The notes below the pieces were generated by a model, which did not search any database, was not told the origin of the DNA, and was given only the letters and a program-made list of their open reading frames with translations. The translations under genes were made by a program, and so were the position numbers. Positions 1-8,462 of a DNA stretch of 64,000 nt are shown here, in pieces; the stretch's first letter is position 1; the number at the start of each line of letters is the position of its first letter. Origin of the DNA: Bradyrhizobium sp. CCBAU 51627 (lineage in GTDB: Bacteria > Pseudomonadota > Alphaproteobacteria > Rhizobiales > Xanthobacteraceae); the NCBI RefSeq assembly GCF_028128765.1, contig NZ_LBJG01000023.1:310001-374000 (forward strand). The letters run 5' to 3'.

Positions 1-375
1 CGTCATGTAGCCCCGATGCGCATGGGGCTGGCCGACCCAATAGCCGATCGTGCCGGCCTGAACGATGCCGCGACGGACATTGGCGAGCGTGATGCCGCCG
101 ACCATGGCGCCGTCGAGCTCGCGGAAGATCAGAAACGGATAGGAACGGTCCGCCGCGATGTCCTCGGAATAGCGACGCAGGCGGCGGCGGAAGCCGGACC
201 GGGTCAGGTCGTCCGATGGCCAGATCGGTTCCCACGGCGTCAGGTAATCGCGGCTGGTCTCGCGTAAATGCGCCCATTGCAGAAAGTCCGACATCTGTGG
301 CGCGCGCAACAGCAGCCCATTGCCGCGGGGGGCGAGGGCAGCAGGTCCACTGGAGGGCAGGCGAAAGAGGGCCAT
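1..375 (-). CDS. GNAT family N-acetyltransferase (RimJ-like), C-terminus beyond window
   Basis: The frame opens with ATG at 373-375 and stays open for 125 codons to the window edge, so the C-terminus is missing. The translation has the look of a RimJ/RimL-type acetyltransferase: an N-terminal strand (LLLRAP), a helix rich in W/R/E (WAHLRETSRDYLTPWEP), the core strand GAMVGGITLANV, and the start of the acetyl-CoA region (GTIGYWVGQPHAHRGYMT). Such enzymes acetylate N-terminal amines of ribosomal proteins or small amines; the substrate here cannot be told. It lies 40 bp downstream of the M16 protease and is probably the third gene of the thrC operon. Confidence 0.85.
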   Translation of the reverse strand, partial: MALFRLPSSGPAALAPRGNGLLLRAPQMSDFLQWAHLRETSRDYLTPWEPIWPSDDLTRSGFRRRLRRYSEDIAADRSYPFLIFRELDGAMVGGITLANVRRGIVQAGTIGYWVGQPHAHRGYMT

Positions 376-415
376 GGTGATGCTTCCCGGGGCGGACGGT
401 CCGCCAGCGCGGCTC

Positions 416-1705
416 CTAATGCAGCCGCGCCTTGGCGCGCGCCCGGGTCAATCCTTCCGCAAAAGACACCGCCGTGTCCAGACCCCTGCCGCTGCCCAAC
501 GCGACAACCGCAGGCCGGCTGCGCGAAAGCAGCGCACGCGCCGCATCGCGGGTTGATTCGATGCTGACGGCGTCGATCCGGGCCACCAGCTCCTGCACCG
601 TCTGCGGCCGTCCATAGGCCAGCACGTGCCGGGCGAGCTGCTCGGCGCGTGACGAGCAGCTCTCCAGCGCCATCAACAGACCCGCCTTCATCTGCGCCTT
701 GGCCCGTGCAATCTCGGCCTCGGTCAGCGTCTCCACCGAATCATTCATGATGTCGACCACGACCTCCATCATCTCCGGCGCGTCGGCCGGATCGGTGCCG
801 GTGTAGAGACCGAAGAAGCCGGTGTCGGTATAGGGCGCGTGGAAGGTGTAGATGGAGTAGCAGAGGCCGCGCTTCTCGCGCACTTCCTGGAACAGCCGCG
901 ACGACATCCCGCCGCCGAGGATGTTGGTGAAGACCTGGAGCGAGAACAGCGACAGGTCGGTCTGCGGCACACCTTCCAGCGCCAGCGTCAGATGCGCCTG
1001 TTCCAGCTCGCGATGCACGACCTTGGCGCCGCCCTTGCCGAACCGGGCTGCCTGTGGCTTCGGCCCCGGCGTTGCCTCGAAACTCGCAAAGCGCCTCTCG
1101 GCCTCGGCGACGACCTGCTCGTGGTCGACGGCACCGGCCGCCGCCACCACCATGTCGGGGCCGCGATAATGCGTCGAGAGATAATTGCGCAGCGAGTCGC
1201 GGTTGAAGCTTTTTAGCGTCTTGGCGGTGCCGAGCAGCGAACGCCCCATCGGCTGGTCGGGATAGCAGAGCTCGTTGAGATGCTCGAACACGACGTCGTC
1301 GGGCGTGTCCTGGGCCGCGCCGATCTCCTGCACGATGACGTTCTTCTCGCGCTCGAGCTCGTCCGGCTCGAAGGCGGGATTGGCCAGAATGTCGGCGAGC
1401 ACGTCGAGCGCCAGCGGCACGTCGGCCTTCATCACTCGGGCGTAATAGGATGTCGTCTCGGTCGAGGTGCCGGCATTGAGGTCGCCGCCGACCGCCTCGA
1501 TCTCCTCCACGATCTCGCGCGAGGAGCGACCGGTCGTCCCCTTGAACGCCATATGCTCGAGCAGATGCGAGATACCATGCTCGTTCGGCTTCTCGTCGCG
1601 GCCGCCGACGCCGGCCCAGACGCCGAGCGCGGCGGTCTCGAGGTGCGGCATGTTGTCGGTGACGACGGTGAGGCCGGAGGCAAGCTTGGAGATCTCGACG
1701 CTCAT
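416..1705 (-). CDS. M16 family zinc metalloprotease (mitochondrial processing peptidase-like)
   Basis: 429 residues. The inverted zinc motif HLLEH lies at residues 47-51 (zinc His47 and His51, catalytic Glu50), followed by the usual downstream acidic region, as in beta-MPP and PqqL-type insulinase-fold peptidases. A second, non-catalytic M16 half follows (the GGGMSSRLFQEVREKRGL segment is typical). The start was taken at the ATG at 1703-1705 because it overlaps the thrC stop as ATGA, implying translational coupling; the frame is open further upstream but lies inside thrC. There is no signal peptide, so it probably acts in the cytoplasm on peptides. Family known, substrate unknown. Confidence 0.93.
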   Translation of the reverse strand: MSVEISKLASGLTVVTDNMPHLETAALGVWAGVGGRDEKPNEHGISHLLEHMAFKGTTGRSSREIVEEIEAVGGDLNAGTSTETTSYYARVMKADVPLALDVLADILANPAFEPDELEREKNVIVQEIGAAQDTPDDVVFEHLNELCYPDQPMGRSLLGTAKTLKSFNRDSLRNYLSTHYRGPDMVVAAAGAVDHEQVVAEAERRFASFEATPGPKPQAARFGKGGAKVVHRELEQAHLTLALEGVPQTDLSLFSLQVFTNILGGGMSSRLFQEVREKRGLCYSIYTFHAPYTDTGFFGLYTGTDPADAPEMMEVVVDIMNDSVETLTEAEIARAKAQMKAGLLMALESCSSRAEQLARHVLAYGRPQTVQELVARIDAVSIESTRDAARALLSRSRPAVVALGSGRGLDTAVSFAEGLTRARAKARLH

Positions 1706-3120
1706 CCGACAACTCCCTGTTTTGCGGCGCGGCTGACCGACAGCACGAACCGCTCCACCTCGGACTGATCGTTCTTCATCACCGTCATGTGTTCGGATTT
1801 GGTCATGAGACCGTCGAGCCAGGCCGGCAGTTGTGGCCGCTGGCCGCAAGCCGACTCCACGGCGTCAGGGAATTTGGCCGGGTGCGCGGTGGAGAGCACG
1901 ATGTTGGGCACGGTCGTGTCGGTGGTGTCGCGATCGGCAACCGCGAGCGCCACCGCCGTGTGCGGATCGACGAGCTCGCCGGCCTCGCGCCAGGCGGCGC
2001 GGATCGCCGCCGCGGTTTCGGTCTCGTCGGCGCGGCCGGCGTCGAATTCCTCGCGGATCGCGGCCAGCGTCGCATCCGGCAGCACGAAGCGGCCCGACTG
2101 CTTGAGCTGCTCCATCAGCCGCCGCACGGCGGGCGCATCGCGCCGGCTCGCTTCGAACAGCAGCCGTTCGAAATTCGAGGAGATCTGGATGTCCATCGAA
2201 GGCGAGGCTGTGGCGTGCACTTCGCGCACCTCGTAGATGCCGGTCTTGAGCGTGCGGGCGAGGATATCGTTGACATTGGCGGCGATGCGCAGCGTGCGGA
2301 CGGGAAGACCCATGCGCTTGGCGACGTAGCCTGCGAAAATATCGCCGAAATTGCCTGTCGGCACGATAAAGTCCACCGCCCGCGCCGGCGCGCCGGCGGC
2401 GACCGCGGAGGTGAAATAGTAGACCACCTGCGCGACGATGCGCGCCCAATTGATGGAATTGACGCCGGAGAGCGCGGTCGCATCGCGGAAGCGATGGTTG
2501 TTGAACATCCCCTTCACGAGCGCCTGGCAGTCGTCGAAATTGCCCTCAATGGCGAGCGCGCGGACATTGGCGGCGCCCGTCGTCGTCATCATCCGCTGCT
2601 GCACCTCGGAGATGCGCTTGTGCGGAAACAGCACGATGAGGTCGACGTTCTCCAAGCCGGCGAAGGCTTCGACCGCGGCGCCGCCGGTGTCGCCAGAGGT
2701 GGCGACCACGATCGTGGTGCGCTGGCCGCGCTTGGCCAGCACGTGATCCATCAACCGCGAGATCAGCTGCATCGCCACGTCCTTGAAGGCCAGCGTCGGA
2801 CCGTGGAACAGCTCCAGCACGAATTGGTGCGGCGACATCTGGCGCAGCGGCACCACGGCCGGATGACGGAAGGTGGCGTAAGCCTCGTTCGCCATGCGGC
2901 CGAGCTCGGCGTCCGAAATCTCGCCGCCGACGAACGGCCGGATGACGTCGACTGCGACTTCCCAATAGGGACGACCAAAGAAGCCGGCGATGGTCTCGCG
3001 TGAGAGCTGCGGCCAGGTTACCGGCACATACAGGCCGCCGTCGCGGGCAAGCCCGGTCAGCATTACGTCGCAAAAGCCAAGCTCAGGGGCCTCGCCCCGG
3101 GTCGAGATGTAACGAGTCAA
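1702..3120 (-). CDS. thrC: Threonine synthase
   Basis: 472 residues. It converts O-phospho-L-homoserine to L-threonine with PLP. The PLP lysine is expected at Lys113 in HGPTLAFKD, and the phosphate-binding SGDTGGAA follows at about 142-149. The N-terminus RYISTRGEAPELGF is characteristic of this family. I chose the TTG at 3118-3120 because GGAGGG (complement of 3125-3130) sits 4-5 nt upstream; a second TTG at 3130-3132 is in frame but overlaps that ribosome-binding site. First gene of a thrC-M16-GNAT operon. The unusually long upstream region carries an intrinsic terminator on the same strand. Confidence 0.95.
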   Translation of the reverse strand: MTRYISTRGEAPELGFCDVMLTGLARDGGLYVPVTWPQLSRETIAGFFGRPYWEVAVDVIRPFVGGEISDAELGRMANEAYATFRHPAVVPLRQMSPHQFVLELFHGPTLAFKDVAMQLISRLMDHVLAKRGQRTTIVVATSGDTGGAAVEAFAGLENVDLIVLFPHKRISEVQQRMMTTTGAANVRALAIEGNFDDCQALVKGMFNNHRFRDATALSGVNSINWARIVAQVVYYFTSAVAAGAPARAVDFIVPTGNFGDIFAGYVAKRMGLPVRTLRIAANVNDILARTLKTGIYEVREVHATASPSMDIQISSNFERLLFEASRRDAPAVRRLMEQLKQSGRFVLPDATLAAIREEFDAGRADETETAAAIRAAWREAGELVDPHTAVALAVADRDTTDTTVPNIVLSTAHPAKFPDAVESACGQRPQLPAWLDGLMTKSEHMTVMKNDQSEVERFVLSVSRAAKQGVVG

Positions 3121-3267
3121 ACTGCCCTCCAAAGGCCGGCCCGACCTGAATCCGGGTCTTAAGCCTTTGATTTTACAATGTTCCTAGTTCGCCATCACAG
3201 GCACTTCGGGCACCATAGAGTGTTTTGCGGCATCGGGAAACCGCTTCGCGGCGGCAAGCATGACCAA

Positions 3268-3373
3268 CGAAAAAGGGCTGCAGCAATGCCGCAGCCCTTC
3301 TCTTGGAAGGTCTGTCGTTGATGTGTGCAGACCCGGTTTAGTGCGTTGGGGCGCCTGCCCCCGGAAATCGTTG
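3268..3373 (-). ncRNA. Candidate small RNA (about 105 nt) upstream of thrC
   Basis: The 550-bp gap between thrC and the response regulator gene has no convincing protein. On the minus strand I see a promoter-like TTGACG (3403-3408), a 17-nt spacer, GATAGC (3380-3385), and then about 105 nt that fold into hairpins ending in an intrinsic terminator. Visible stems are a GGGGGC/GCCCC-type stem near the 5' end, GGTCTG pairing with CAGACC, and the terminator stem. The first and last bases (CCAACGA and TCGTTGG) are also complementary and could close the structure. It could equally be a terminated leader of thrC. I do not recognise it as a named family. Confidence 0.45.
3270..3299 (-). terminator. 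Intrinsic terminator, candidate small RNA / thrC leader
   Basis: Perfect 9-bp stem AAGGGCTGC/GCAGCCCTT (arms 3273-3281 and 3291-3299) with a 9-nt loop. On the minus strand it runs into TTTTT (complement of 3270-3274). It points toward thrC, about 150 bp upstream of the thrC start, so it would end a separate transcript or attenuate thrC. Confidence 0.75.
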
Positions 3374-3670
3374 GTTCGAGCTATCGTCGCCTGTCGTGAG
3401 ATCGTCAAGGACAAAAAACGGCGCGCGTCGCCAAATGTTCCTGTTTTTCCCGAAATGAGTCGTCGGCATTGACAATCAAACTCGCCGCCGCACCACTGCA
3501 TTACCGATCTTTCCCGCAACGCTGCATTGAACACGGAACGAACGCTTCGTCGGTCCATTGTGTCGGCGGATCGGGGTAGCCGTCGTCCATGCATTGCCCG
3601 GACAGCGGCAGCGCCGATCCGTCGGCCGAGCCGGATGCATCCTGGAGCAACCGGCTCGGTCCCTGCGGGG

Positions 3671-4342
3671 TCAATTCATGCCGATTTCCACCGCAATCCG
3701 GATCAGGTCGGAATGGTTTTTGGCGCCGAGCTTCTGCTTGAGCAATGAGGTGGTGTTGGCGACGGTCTTGTAGGAAATGCCGAGCGCCCCGGCCACTTCG
3801 ACGATCTTGTTGCCGCGCCCGAGCAGGCGGAGGATTTCGAGCTCCCGCGGCGTCATCTGCGAGGCCGGATTGGCCTTGATCGCAGCGCCGGAGAAGGTCA
3901 CGGCCTCCGCAAGCTGCGGCGAAATGAAATGGTCGCCCGCAACCACCTTGCGCACGGCCTTGAGCAGGATGCGGGGATCGTCGCCCTTGGAGACGTAGCC
4001 CTGCGCCCCGAGCTCCACCGCGCGCACCACGAAGGCCGGATCGTCGTTCATGCTGAACATGATGATCTTCGCGTCCGGGTCGTCCTTGCGGATCCGCCGC
4101 ATCAACTCGAAACCGGAGAGGTCGGGCAGGTTGATATCGATCACGGTCACGTCGGGGCGCTTGCTGATATAGGCCCGGTGTCCGGATTTGGCGTCGCTCG
4201 CCTCGTCGATCCGGATCGAATGATCGGACGCAAACAGGGTGCGACACCCCGACAGCACCACGGGGTGATCGTCGACGATGAGAACCTTGGTCGCCGGTTT
4301 GGCGGTATCTTGCATTGCGCGCTCTCTGTTTTGTCGACTCAT
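3671..4342 (-). CDS. NarL/FixJ-family response regulator
   Basis: 223 residues. N-terminal receiver domain with acidic pair VDD (about 24-25), phosphoacceptor Asp69 in VTVIDINLP, and the conserved Lys in GYVSKG (about 119). C-terminal LuxR-type helix-turn-helix begins at MTPRELEILRLLGRGNKI and continues with VAGALGISYKTVANTTS. It is transcribed away from the histidine kinase at 4381, with only 38 bp between the two starts, so the two form a two-component pair with a shared promoter region. A shorter start (MQDTAK, 27 bp downstream) is possible. The stimulus and targets are not evident. Confidence 0.92.
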   Translation of the reverse strand: MSRQNRERAMQDTAKPATKVLIVDDHPVVLSGCRTLFASDHSIRIDEASDAKSGHRAYISKRPDVTVIDINLPDLSGFELMRRIRKDDPDAKIIMFSMNDDPAFVVRAVELGAQGYVSKGDDPRILLKAVRKVVAGDHFISPQLAEAVTFSGAAIKANPASQMTPRELEILRLLGRGNKIVEVAGALGISYKTVANTTSLLKQKLGAKNHSDLIRIAVEIGMN

Positions 4343-4380
4343 AGACCGGCGGGAACAAATGGAAAGAGAAAATTCCGTCG

Positions 4381-5742
4381 ATGCGCGTTAGAATTGACCT
4401 AATGTGGCAACGGCTCTCATTCAGGACTCAACTGTTTCTTCCGCTCGGACTGAGCTTCGTCGCCGCGCTGGTCCTGAGCGGCGTGCTGCTCCAGGCATTT
4501 GCCACCGGTCAGCTGGCCGAGGAGAGCGAGCCCGGCCGACGCTCGACTCAGACGATCGCTGTCGCACTCAACAGCGCGCTCGGCGCCTCCGACAATCCAG
4601 GGAAGGTGCTGGACGCATTCGTCCAATCCCTGGATCCCACCTCTGATATTCAATTCCGGCCGGTGGACGCGGGTCCTGTGCTCTCCGCGAAGGAGGGCCT
4701 GCGCGATGTGCATGGCGTGCCGCGATGGTTCGTGGACCTGATCGCCCTTCGTGACGAGGGTGCGACATCTCCCGTCATGATCGAGGGCAGGCATGTCGGT
4801 GACATCGTCTTCATGCCCGATCTCTCCGCCGACCTGTTCGAGAAATGGATCGGCTTTCTGGCGCTGGTGAGCCTCGCCGCAGTGCTGATGGTGCTGACCG
4901 GATTGATCGCCTATTTCTTTGCAGGTGCCGCGCTTCGGCCGCTGCAAAACCTCGGCGCCGGCCTGACCCGAATCCGGCGCGGCGATTATGCGACGCCGAT
5001 CCCGATCGCGGGGCCGCCGGAAATCCGACAAAGCTGCGAGGAGGCCAATGCGCTGGCAACGACGCTCGCGCAATTGAGTCGGGACAATCGCGATCTCTTG
5101 CACCGGCTCGTGTCGCTCCAGGACGATGAGCGGCGCGATCTCGCTCGCGAGCTGCATGACGAGCTCGGCCCGCTGCTGTTCAGCATCCGCGCCGGCACGA
5201 TCGCGCTGGGCGAAGCTTCACCGCAAGCGGGACATCTCGGCAGTTCCGTAAAGGAGGTGATGCGATCGGTCGAGACGCTCCAGCAGACCAACCGCCGCAT
5301 CCTCGACCGGCTGCGGCCGCTCTACATCGAGGAACTGGGTCTCGAAGGCAGCGTCCAGACGCTGCTCCGGAATTTTCGCAGGCAGTCGCCTCATATCGGT
5401 CTCACCACGACGATCGATCCCGGCCTCGACAGGATCGAGGGTCCGCTGGCCCAGACCGTCTACCGCGTGATTCAGGAGGCGTTGACCAACGTGCTGCGCC
5501 ACGCCAGAGCAAGCAATGCTCATGTGGAGGCGGCGATATCAGGCGCTGCGCTCAGCATCGAAGTCTCCGATGATGGCGGCGGCTTTCCCGCCGACAATGT
5601 CTTCGGCCGCGGTCTGACCGGCATGCATGAACGCGTGCGCGCGCTCAGTGGATCTCTTTCACTGCTGCGCGCGGACGAACGAACCTATGTTCGCTGTCGC
5701 CTGCCGATGGAAACGGGGCGAGACGGGCCGCCATCAACCTAG
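4381..5742 (+). CDS. Membrane sensor histidine kinase (NarX/DegS type, HAMP domain)
   Basis: 453 residues from the first ATG; an ATG at 4402 is an alternative. Layout: transmembrane helix near residues 15-40, a short periplasmic region of roughly 120 residues, a second helix (about 160-185), a HAMP segment, a HisKA_3 dimerisation motif with phospho-acceptor His259 in ARELHDELGPLL, and a HATPase domain with the N box (VIQEALTNVLRHA) and the G box DDGGGFPADN. This kinase class partners LuxR-type regulators, matching its divergent neighbour. The periplasmic domain is not one I recognise, so the ligand is unknown. Confidence 0.92.
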   Translation: MRVRIDLMWQRLSFRTQLFLPLGLSFVAALVLSGVLLQAFATGQLAEESEPGRRSTQTIAVALNSALGASDNPGKVLDAFVQSLDPTSDIQFRPVDAGPVLSAKEGLRDVHGVPRWFVDLIALRDEGATSPVMIEGRHVGDIVFMPDLSADLFEKWIGFLALVSLAAVLMVLTGLIAYFFAGAALRPLQNLGAGLTRIRRGDYATPIPIAGPPEIRQSCEEANALATTLAQLSRDNRDLLHRLVSLQDDERRDLARELHDELGPLLFSIRAGTIALGEASPQAGHLGSSVKEVMRSVETLQQTNRRILDRLRPLYIEELGLEGSVQTLLRNFRRQSPHIGLTTTIDPGLDRIEGPLAQTVYRVIQEALTNVLRHARASNAHVEAAISGAALSIEVSDDGGGFPADNVFGRGLTGMHERVRALSGSLSLLRADERTYVRCRLPMETGRDGPPST

Positions 5743-5773
5743 AGCCCCGTTCCGATGGAAAGCTCGAAACGCC

Positions 5774-6139
5774 CTAGCAGACGCAGCCGTCGTGGGAGGC
5801 CTGCTGCGCCGGTTCGCACAGCGTCCCGTGGATCTTGCCGTCTGCACTGAAGCGAAACGAGGCGCGGATGCGCAGCGAACCCGCGACGGAAAATTCGAGA
5901 TCGACGCCATTCTGCGCGGGATGGATCTCCTCGAGGCCGAAGCCCGCTGACGAGAAAGCGCTGAGCCTGGGTCCCCAATAGGCTTCGAGCTCGCTCCGGC
6001 CGCGATAAAGGCGCGGGCCGTTGCACGTGCACTTCAGTTCGGCATCATCGGCGTAGAGGTCGAGCAGCGTCGCGAGGTCGCCCTTGCGGCAGGCATCCAC
6101 CCAATCGACAGCAAGTCCCATCTGATCGAAATCGCGCAC
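5774..6139 (-). CDS. SnoaL-like / NTF2-fold protein
   Basis: 121 residues with the small cone-shaped fold signature: an N-terminal helix (WVDACRKGDLATLLDLYADDAEL), then alternating strands (GRSELEAYWGPRL, DLEFSVAGSLRIRASFRFSADGKI). Members are small hydratases, isomerases or binding proteins; the substrate cannot be inferred. It ends in a Cys-containing tail (HDGCVC). It converges with the histidine kinase, 31 bp apart, and has no obvious operon partner. Confidence 0.75.
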   Translation of the reverse strand: MRDFDQMGLAVDWVDACRKGDLATLLDLYADDAELKCTCNGPRLYRGRSELEAYWGPRLSAFSSAGFGLEEIHPAQNGVDLEFSVAGSLRIRASFRFSADGKIHGTLCEPAQQASHDGCVC

Positions 6140-6255
6140 ACCAGCAATCCTGTTTGCCGCGGAGAAAGTCAGAGGCGGCTTAAGATCACCTTCGTGAATA
6201 GGCGCTGAATAATAAAGTCCGGACGATCCCGGATCCCGACCGGGAACCTACGGAT

Positions 6256-7008
6256 CTAGGCGGCTCTGCGTCCTCTCATCCAGACGGCGAAGACCACCAG
6301 GACCGCGCCCGCAAGCGTGAACCACGTGATGGCGTATTGCAGATGGTCGTCCTTCAGATGCACGTCGAGCGGGCCCGGGCGCGGAATGCCGTTCTCGGGC
6401 GCGGGCTGTTCGAGATCGACGTAGAACGGCGCGACCGTGCCCCAACCAAGAGCGTGCGCGATCGCCAGGTGATCGCGCACGAACCACAGCCGCTTGTCCC
6501 GGTTCTCCGCCGGCGTCAGCCATCCCGGAGCTTCCGGAAAGCGCAGATAGCCTGACAGCGCGAGGGGCGCACCGGTGACGAGTTTCTTCACCGCGCGATC
6601 CTCGACACTGCGATCCTGCATCGTGTTCTCGACGAAGCCCGCATCGATCACGACGATCTCGCCGCCCGGCAGCCGCGCCGGCAGGAAGGCCCAGGTGCCT
6701 GGGCCGGACGCGTCCTTGCGCACGGCGGAGCCGGACGAATACACCATCGCATCGGGCGAAGCCGCATAGGTTGCGCTGAAGCTGACGCGGCGAAATTCGT
6801 CGCGCGCAGGCGTCAGCGCGCCCCATTGCGCGGGCGGCGGCAGCGCGACAGGTGCTGCCGCAAGGCGCTCGGTGAGAGCCGCAATCAGCGCGTGCTTGGC
6901 GGTGCGGCGCTGCAATTGCCAGACACCGAGCGCCACGAAGGCCGCCGTCAGCAGAAGCGTGAACAGCATGAAGCCGGCCGCGCGGGGCTTGCGCGCCGTC
7001 TCGTTCAT
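6256..7008 (-). CDS. SURF1 family cytochrome c oxidase assembly protein
   Basis: 250 residues. SURF1 proteins help insert heme a into oxidase subunit I. Two transmembrane helices flank a periplasmic domain: the first at about 8-28 (FMLFTLLLTAAFVALGVWQL) and the second near the C-terminus (ITWFTLAGAVLVVFAVWM). Conserved features seen are GVWQLQRRTAK after the first helix and VVIDAGFVE in the core. The ATG at 7006-7008 overlaps the DUF983 stop by 4 bp (ATGA), supporting this start over longer ones. Last gene of the oxidase operon. Confidence 0.93.
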   Translation of the reverse strand: MNETARKPRAAGFMLFTLLLTAAFVALGVWQLQRRTAKHALIAALTERLAAAPVALPPPAQWGALTPARDEFRRVSFSATYAASPDAMVYSSGSAVRKDASGPGTWAFLPARLPGGEIVVIDAGFVENTMQDRSVEDRAVKKLVTGAPLALSGYLRFPEAPGWLTPAENRDKRLWFVRDHLAIAHALGWGTVAPFYVDLEQPAPENGIPRPGPLDVHLKDDHLQYAITWFTLAGAVLVVFAVWMRGRRAA

Positions 7009-7406
7009 TTCGCGCGGTCGATCAGCCGGCCCGGCGCCGCCTTGTGATGGAATTGCAGCGCGATCAACAGCGATTTCATGGAGCGCAATGGCAGAAGCGT
7101 GGTGGCGAGAATCAGCGGCAGCCACAACACGGCATGCAGCCAGAACGGCGGCTGGTACTTGACCTCGACCACGAGTGCACAGCCGACCACGATCGCGCCG
7201 GCCAGCATGATGATGAAGATCGCCGGACCATCGCCGGAATCGATGAAGGCATAGTCGAGGCCGCAGCGGTCACAGGACGGCGCCAGAGTCAGGAAGCCCG
7301 CATAGAGCTTGCCCTCACCGCAGCGCGGACATTTGCAAGCGAGGCCCCGCAGCGCGCTCTGCAGGACCGTGGGCTGGGTTTCGGAAGTGCCGACGGGTTC
7401 ATTCAT
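7005..7406 (-). CDS. DUF983 family membrane protein of the oxidase operon
   Basis: 133 residues from the ATG at 7404-7406; a TTG 30 bp upstream is in frame but less likely. A cytoplasmic zinc-ribbon-like region (CPRCGEGKLY followed by CDRCGLDY) precedes two hydrophobic segments (PAIFIIMLAGAIVVGCAL and FWLHAVLWLPLILATTLL). DUF983 genes lie between ctaE and surf1 in many alphaproteobacteria, so a role in oxidase assembly is inferred from context; its biochemical function is unknown to me. It follows the ctaE terminator-like hairpin. Confidence 0.88.
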   Translation of the reverse strand: MNEPVGTSETQPTVLQSALRGLACKCPRCGEGKLYAGFLTLAPSCDRCGLDYAFIDSGDGPAIFIIMLAGAIVVGCALVVEVKYQPPFWLHAVLWLPLILATTLLPLRSMKSLLIALQFHHKAAPGRLIDRAK

Positions 7407-7455
7407 GATCTGCAAGCCTATCACAGTTTCGGCCAAGGCTCGGCCGCTGAAAGCG

Positions 7456-7481
7456 AAAGGGCGGCCTTGCGGCCGCCCTTT
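7456..7481 (-). terminator. Hairpin downstream of ctaE
   Basis: Perfect 11-bp inverted repeat (AAAGGGCGGCC / GGCCGCCCTTT) with a 4-nt loop, 21 bp past the ctaE stop on the minus strand. The U-tract is short (TTT then CGCTTTC), so it may act as a partial terminator or 3' stabiliser that lowers DUF983 and SURF1 expression relative to the oxidase subunits. Confidence 0.7.
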
Positions 7482-7502
7482 GCCAATCGAGCTGTCGCAA
7501 GC

Positions 7503-8399
7503 TCAATGCGCGCCGTGGGCCATGGTCTCGGCGCCGTGTCCCCAGACATAAATGCACAGGAACAGGAACAGCCAGACCACGTCGACGAAGTGCCAATACC
7601 ACGCCGCGAACTCGAAGCCGAGGTGCTGCTTCGGCGTGAAGTGGCCGGCATAGGCGCGCGCCAGGCAGACGATCAGGAAGATGGTACCAACCAGCACGTG
7701 GAAGCCGTGGAAGCCCGTCGCCATGAAGAAGGTCGCGCCGTAGACGTTGCCGGCAAACGAGAACGCCGCATGGCTGTACTCATAGGCCTGCACGCAGGTG
7801 AAGGTCGCGCCCAGGAGGATGGTGAGGATCAGGCCGTACTTCAGACCCTGCCGGTCGTTTTCCAGCAGCGCGTGGTGCGCCCAGGTGACCGTGGTGCCTG
7901 ATGTCAGCAGGATCAGCGTGTTGAGCAGCGGCAGATGCCAGGGATCGAAGGTCTCGATGCCGTGGGGCGGCCAGGTGCCCGGCACCGAGCAGGCGCCGGG
8001 TTGGGTGCCGAGGCCACAGCCGAACACCGCATCACGGGTGGCGTGGACGGCGTCGGCCGGAAACAGCGCGGAATTGAAATAGGCCCAGAACCAGGCGACG
8101 AAGAACATCACCTCGGAGGCGATGAACAGGATCATGCCGTAGCGGTGATGCAGCTGCACGACGCGGGTGTGGTCGCCCTTGTACTGGGCTTCCTTGATCA
8201 CGTCGCCCCACCAGCTCGCCATGGTGTAGAGCACGCCGACGGTGCCGACACCGAACACGATCGGCGCGGCCGAGAACATGTGGTGCATCCAGGAGATCGC
8301 ACCGACCGCCATGATGAAGGCCGAGACGGAGCCGACCGCCGGCCACGGAGAGGGATCGACCAGATGGTAGTCGTGATGCTTGCCTTGCGCCGTAGCCAT
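7503..8399 (-). CDS. ctaE: Cytochrome c oxidase subunit III
   Basis: 298 residues, seven transmembrane helices expected. Diagnostic stretches include HDYHLVDPSPWP at the N-terminus, MFFVAWFWAYFNSALFP, and the C-terminal WYWHFVDVVWLFLFLCIYVWG. Subunit III stabilises proton pumping by the aa3 oxidase. The ATG at 8397-8399 gives the usual N-terminus; upstream in-frame codons do not. Between it and ctaG is a small hairpin (GTGCCT/AGGCAC, 8422-8436). Confidence 0.97.
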   Translation of the reverse strand: MATAQGKHHDYHLVDPSPWPAVGSVSAFIMAVGAISWMHHMFSAAPIVFGVGTVGVLYTMASWWGDVIKEAQYKGDHTRVVQLHHRYGMILFIASEVMFFVAWFWAYFNSALFPADAVHATRDAVFGCGLGTQPGACSVPGTWPPHGIETFDPWHLPLLNTLILLTSGTTVTWAHHALLENDRQGLKYGLILTILLGATFTCVQAYEYSHAAFSFAGNVYGATFFMATGFHGFHVLVGTIFLIVCLARAYAGHFTPKQHLGFEFAAWYWHFVDVVWLFLFLCIYVWGHGAETMAHGAH

Positions 8400-8462
8400 T
8401 GCGGTCTGTCTCCTCAATCCCGTGCCTATCAGGCACTTATCCCCTTGTTCCAACCCAGAGCG

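Noticed and set aside
1789..3003. Plus-strand open frame of about 400 codons antisense to thrC
   Set aside because: Lies entirely within thrC, whose PLP motifs are complete; GC-driven antisense frame.
3368..3386. Possible tRNA T-arm (GGTTCGAGCT)
   Set aside because: No acceptor, D or anticodon stems can be built around it on either strand; it overlaps the candidate small RNA promoter.
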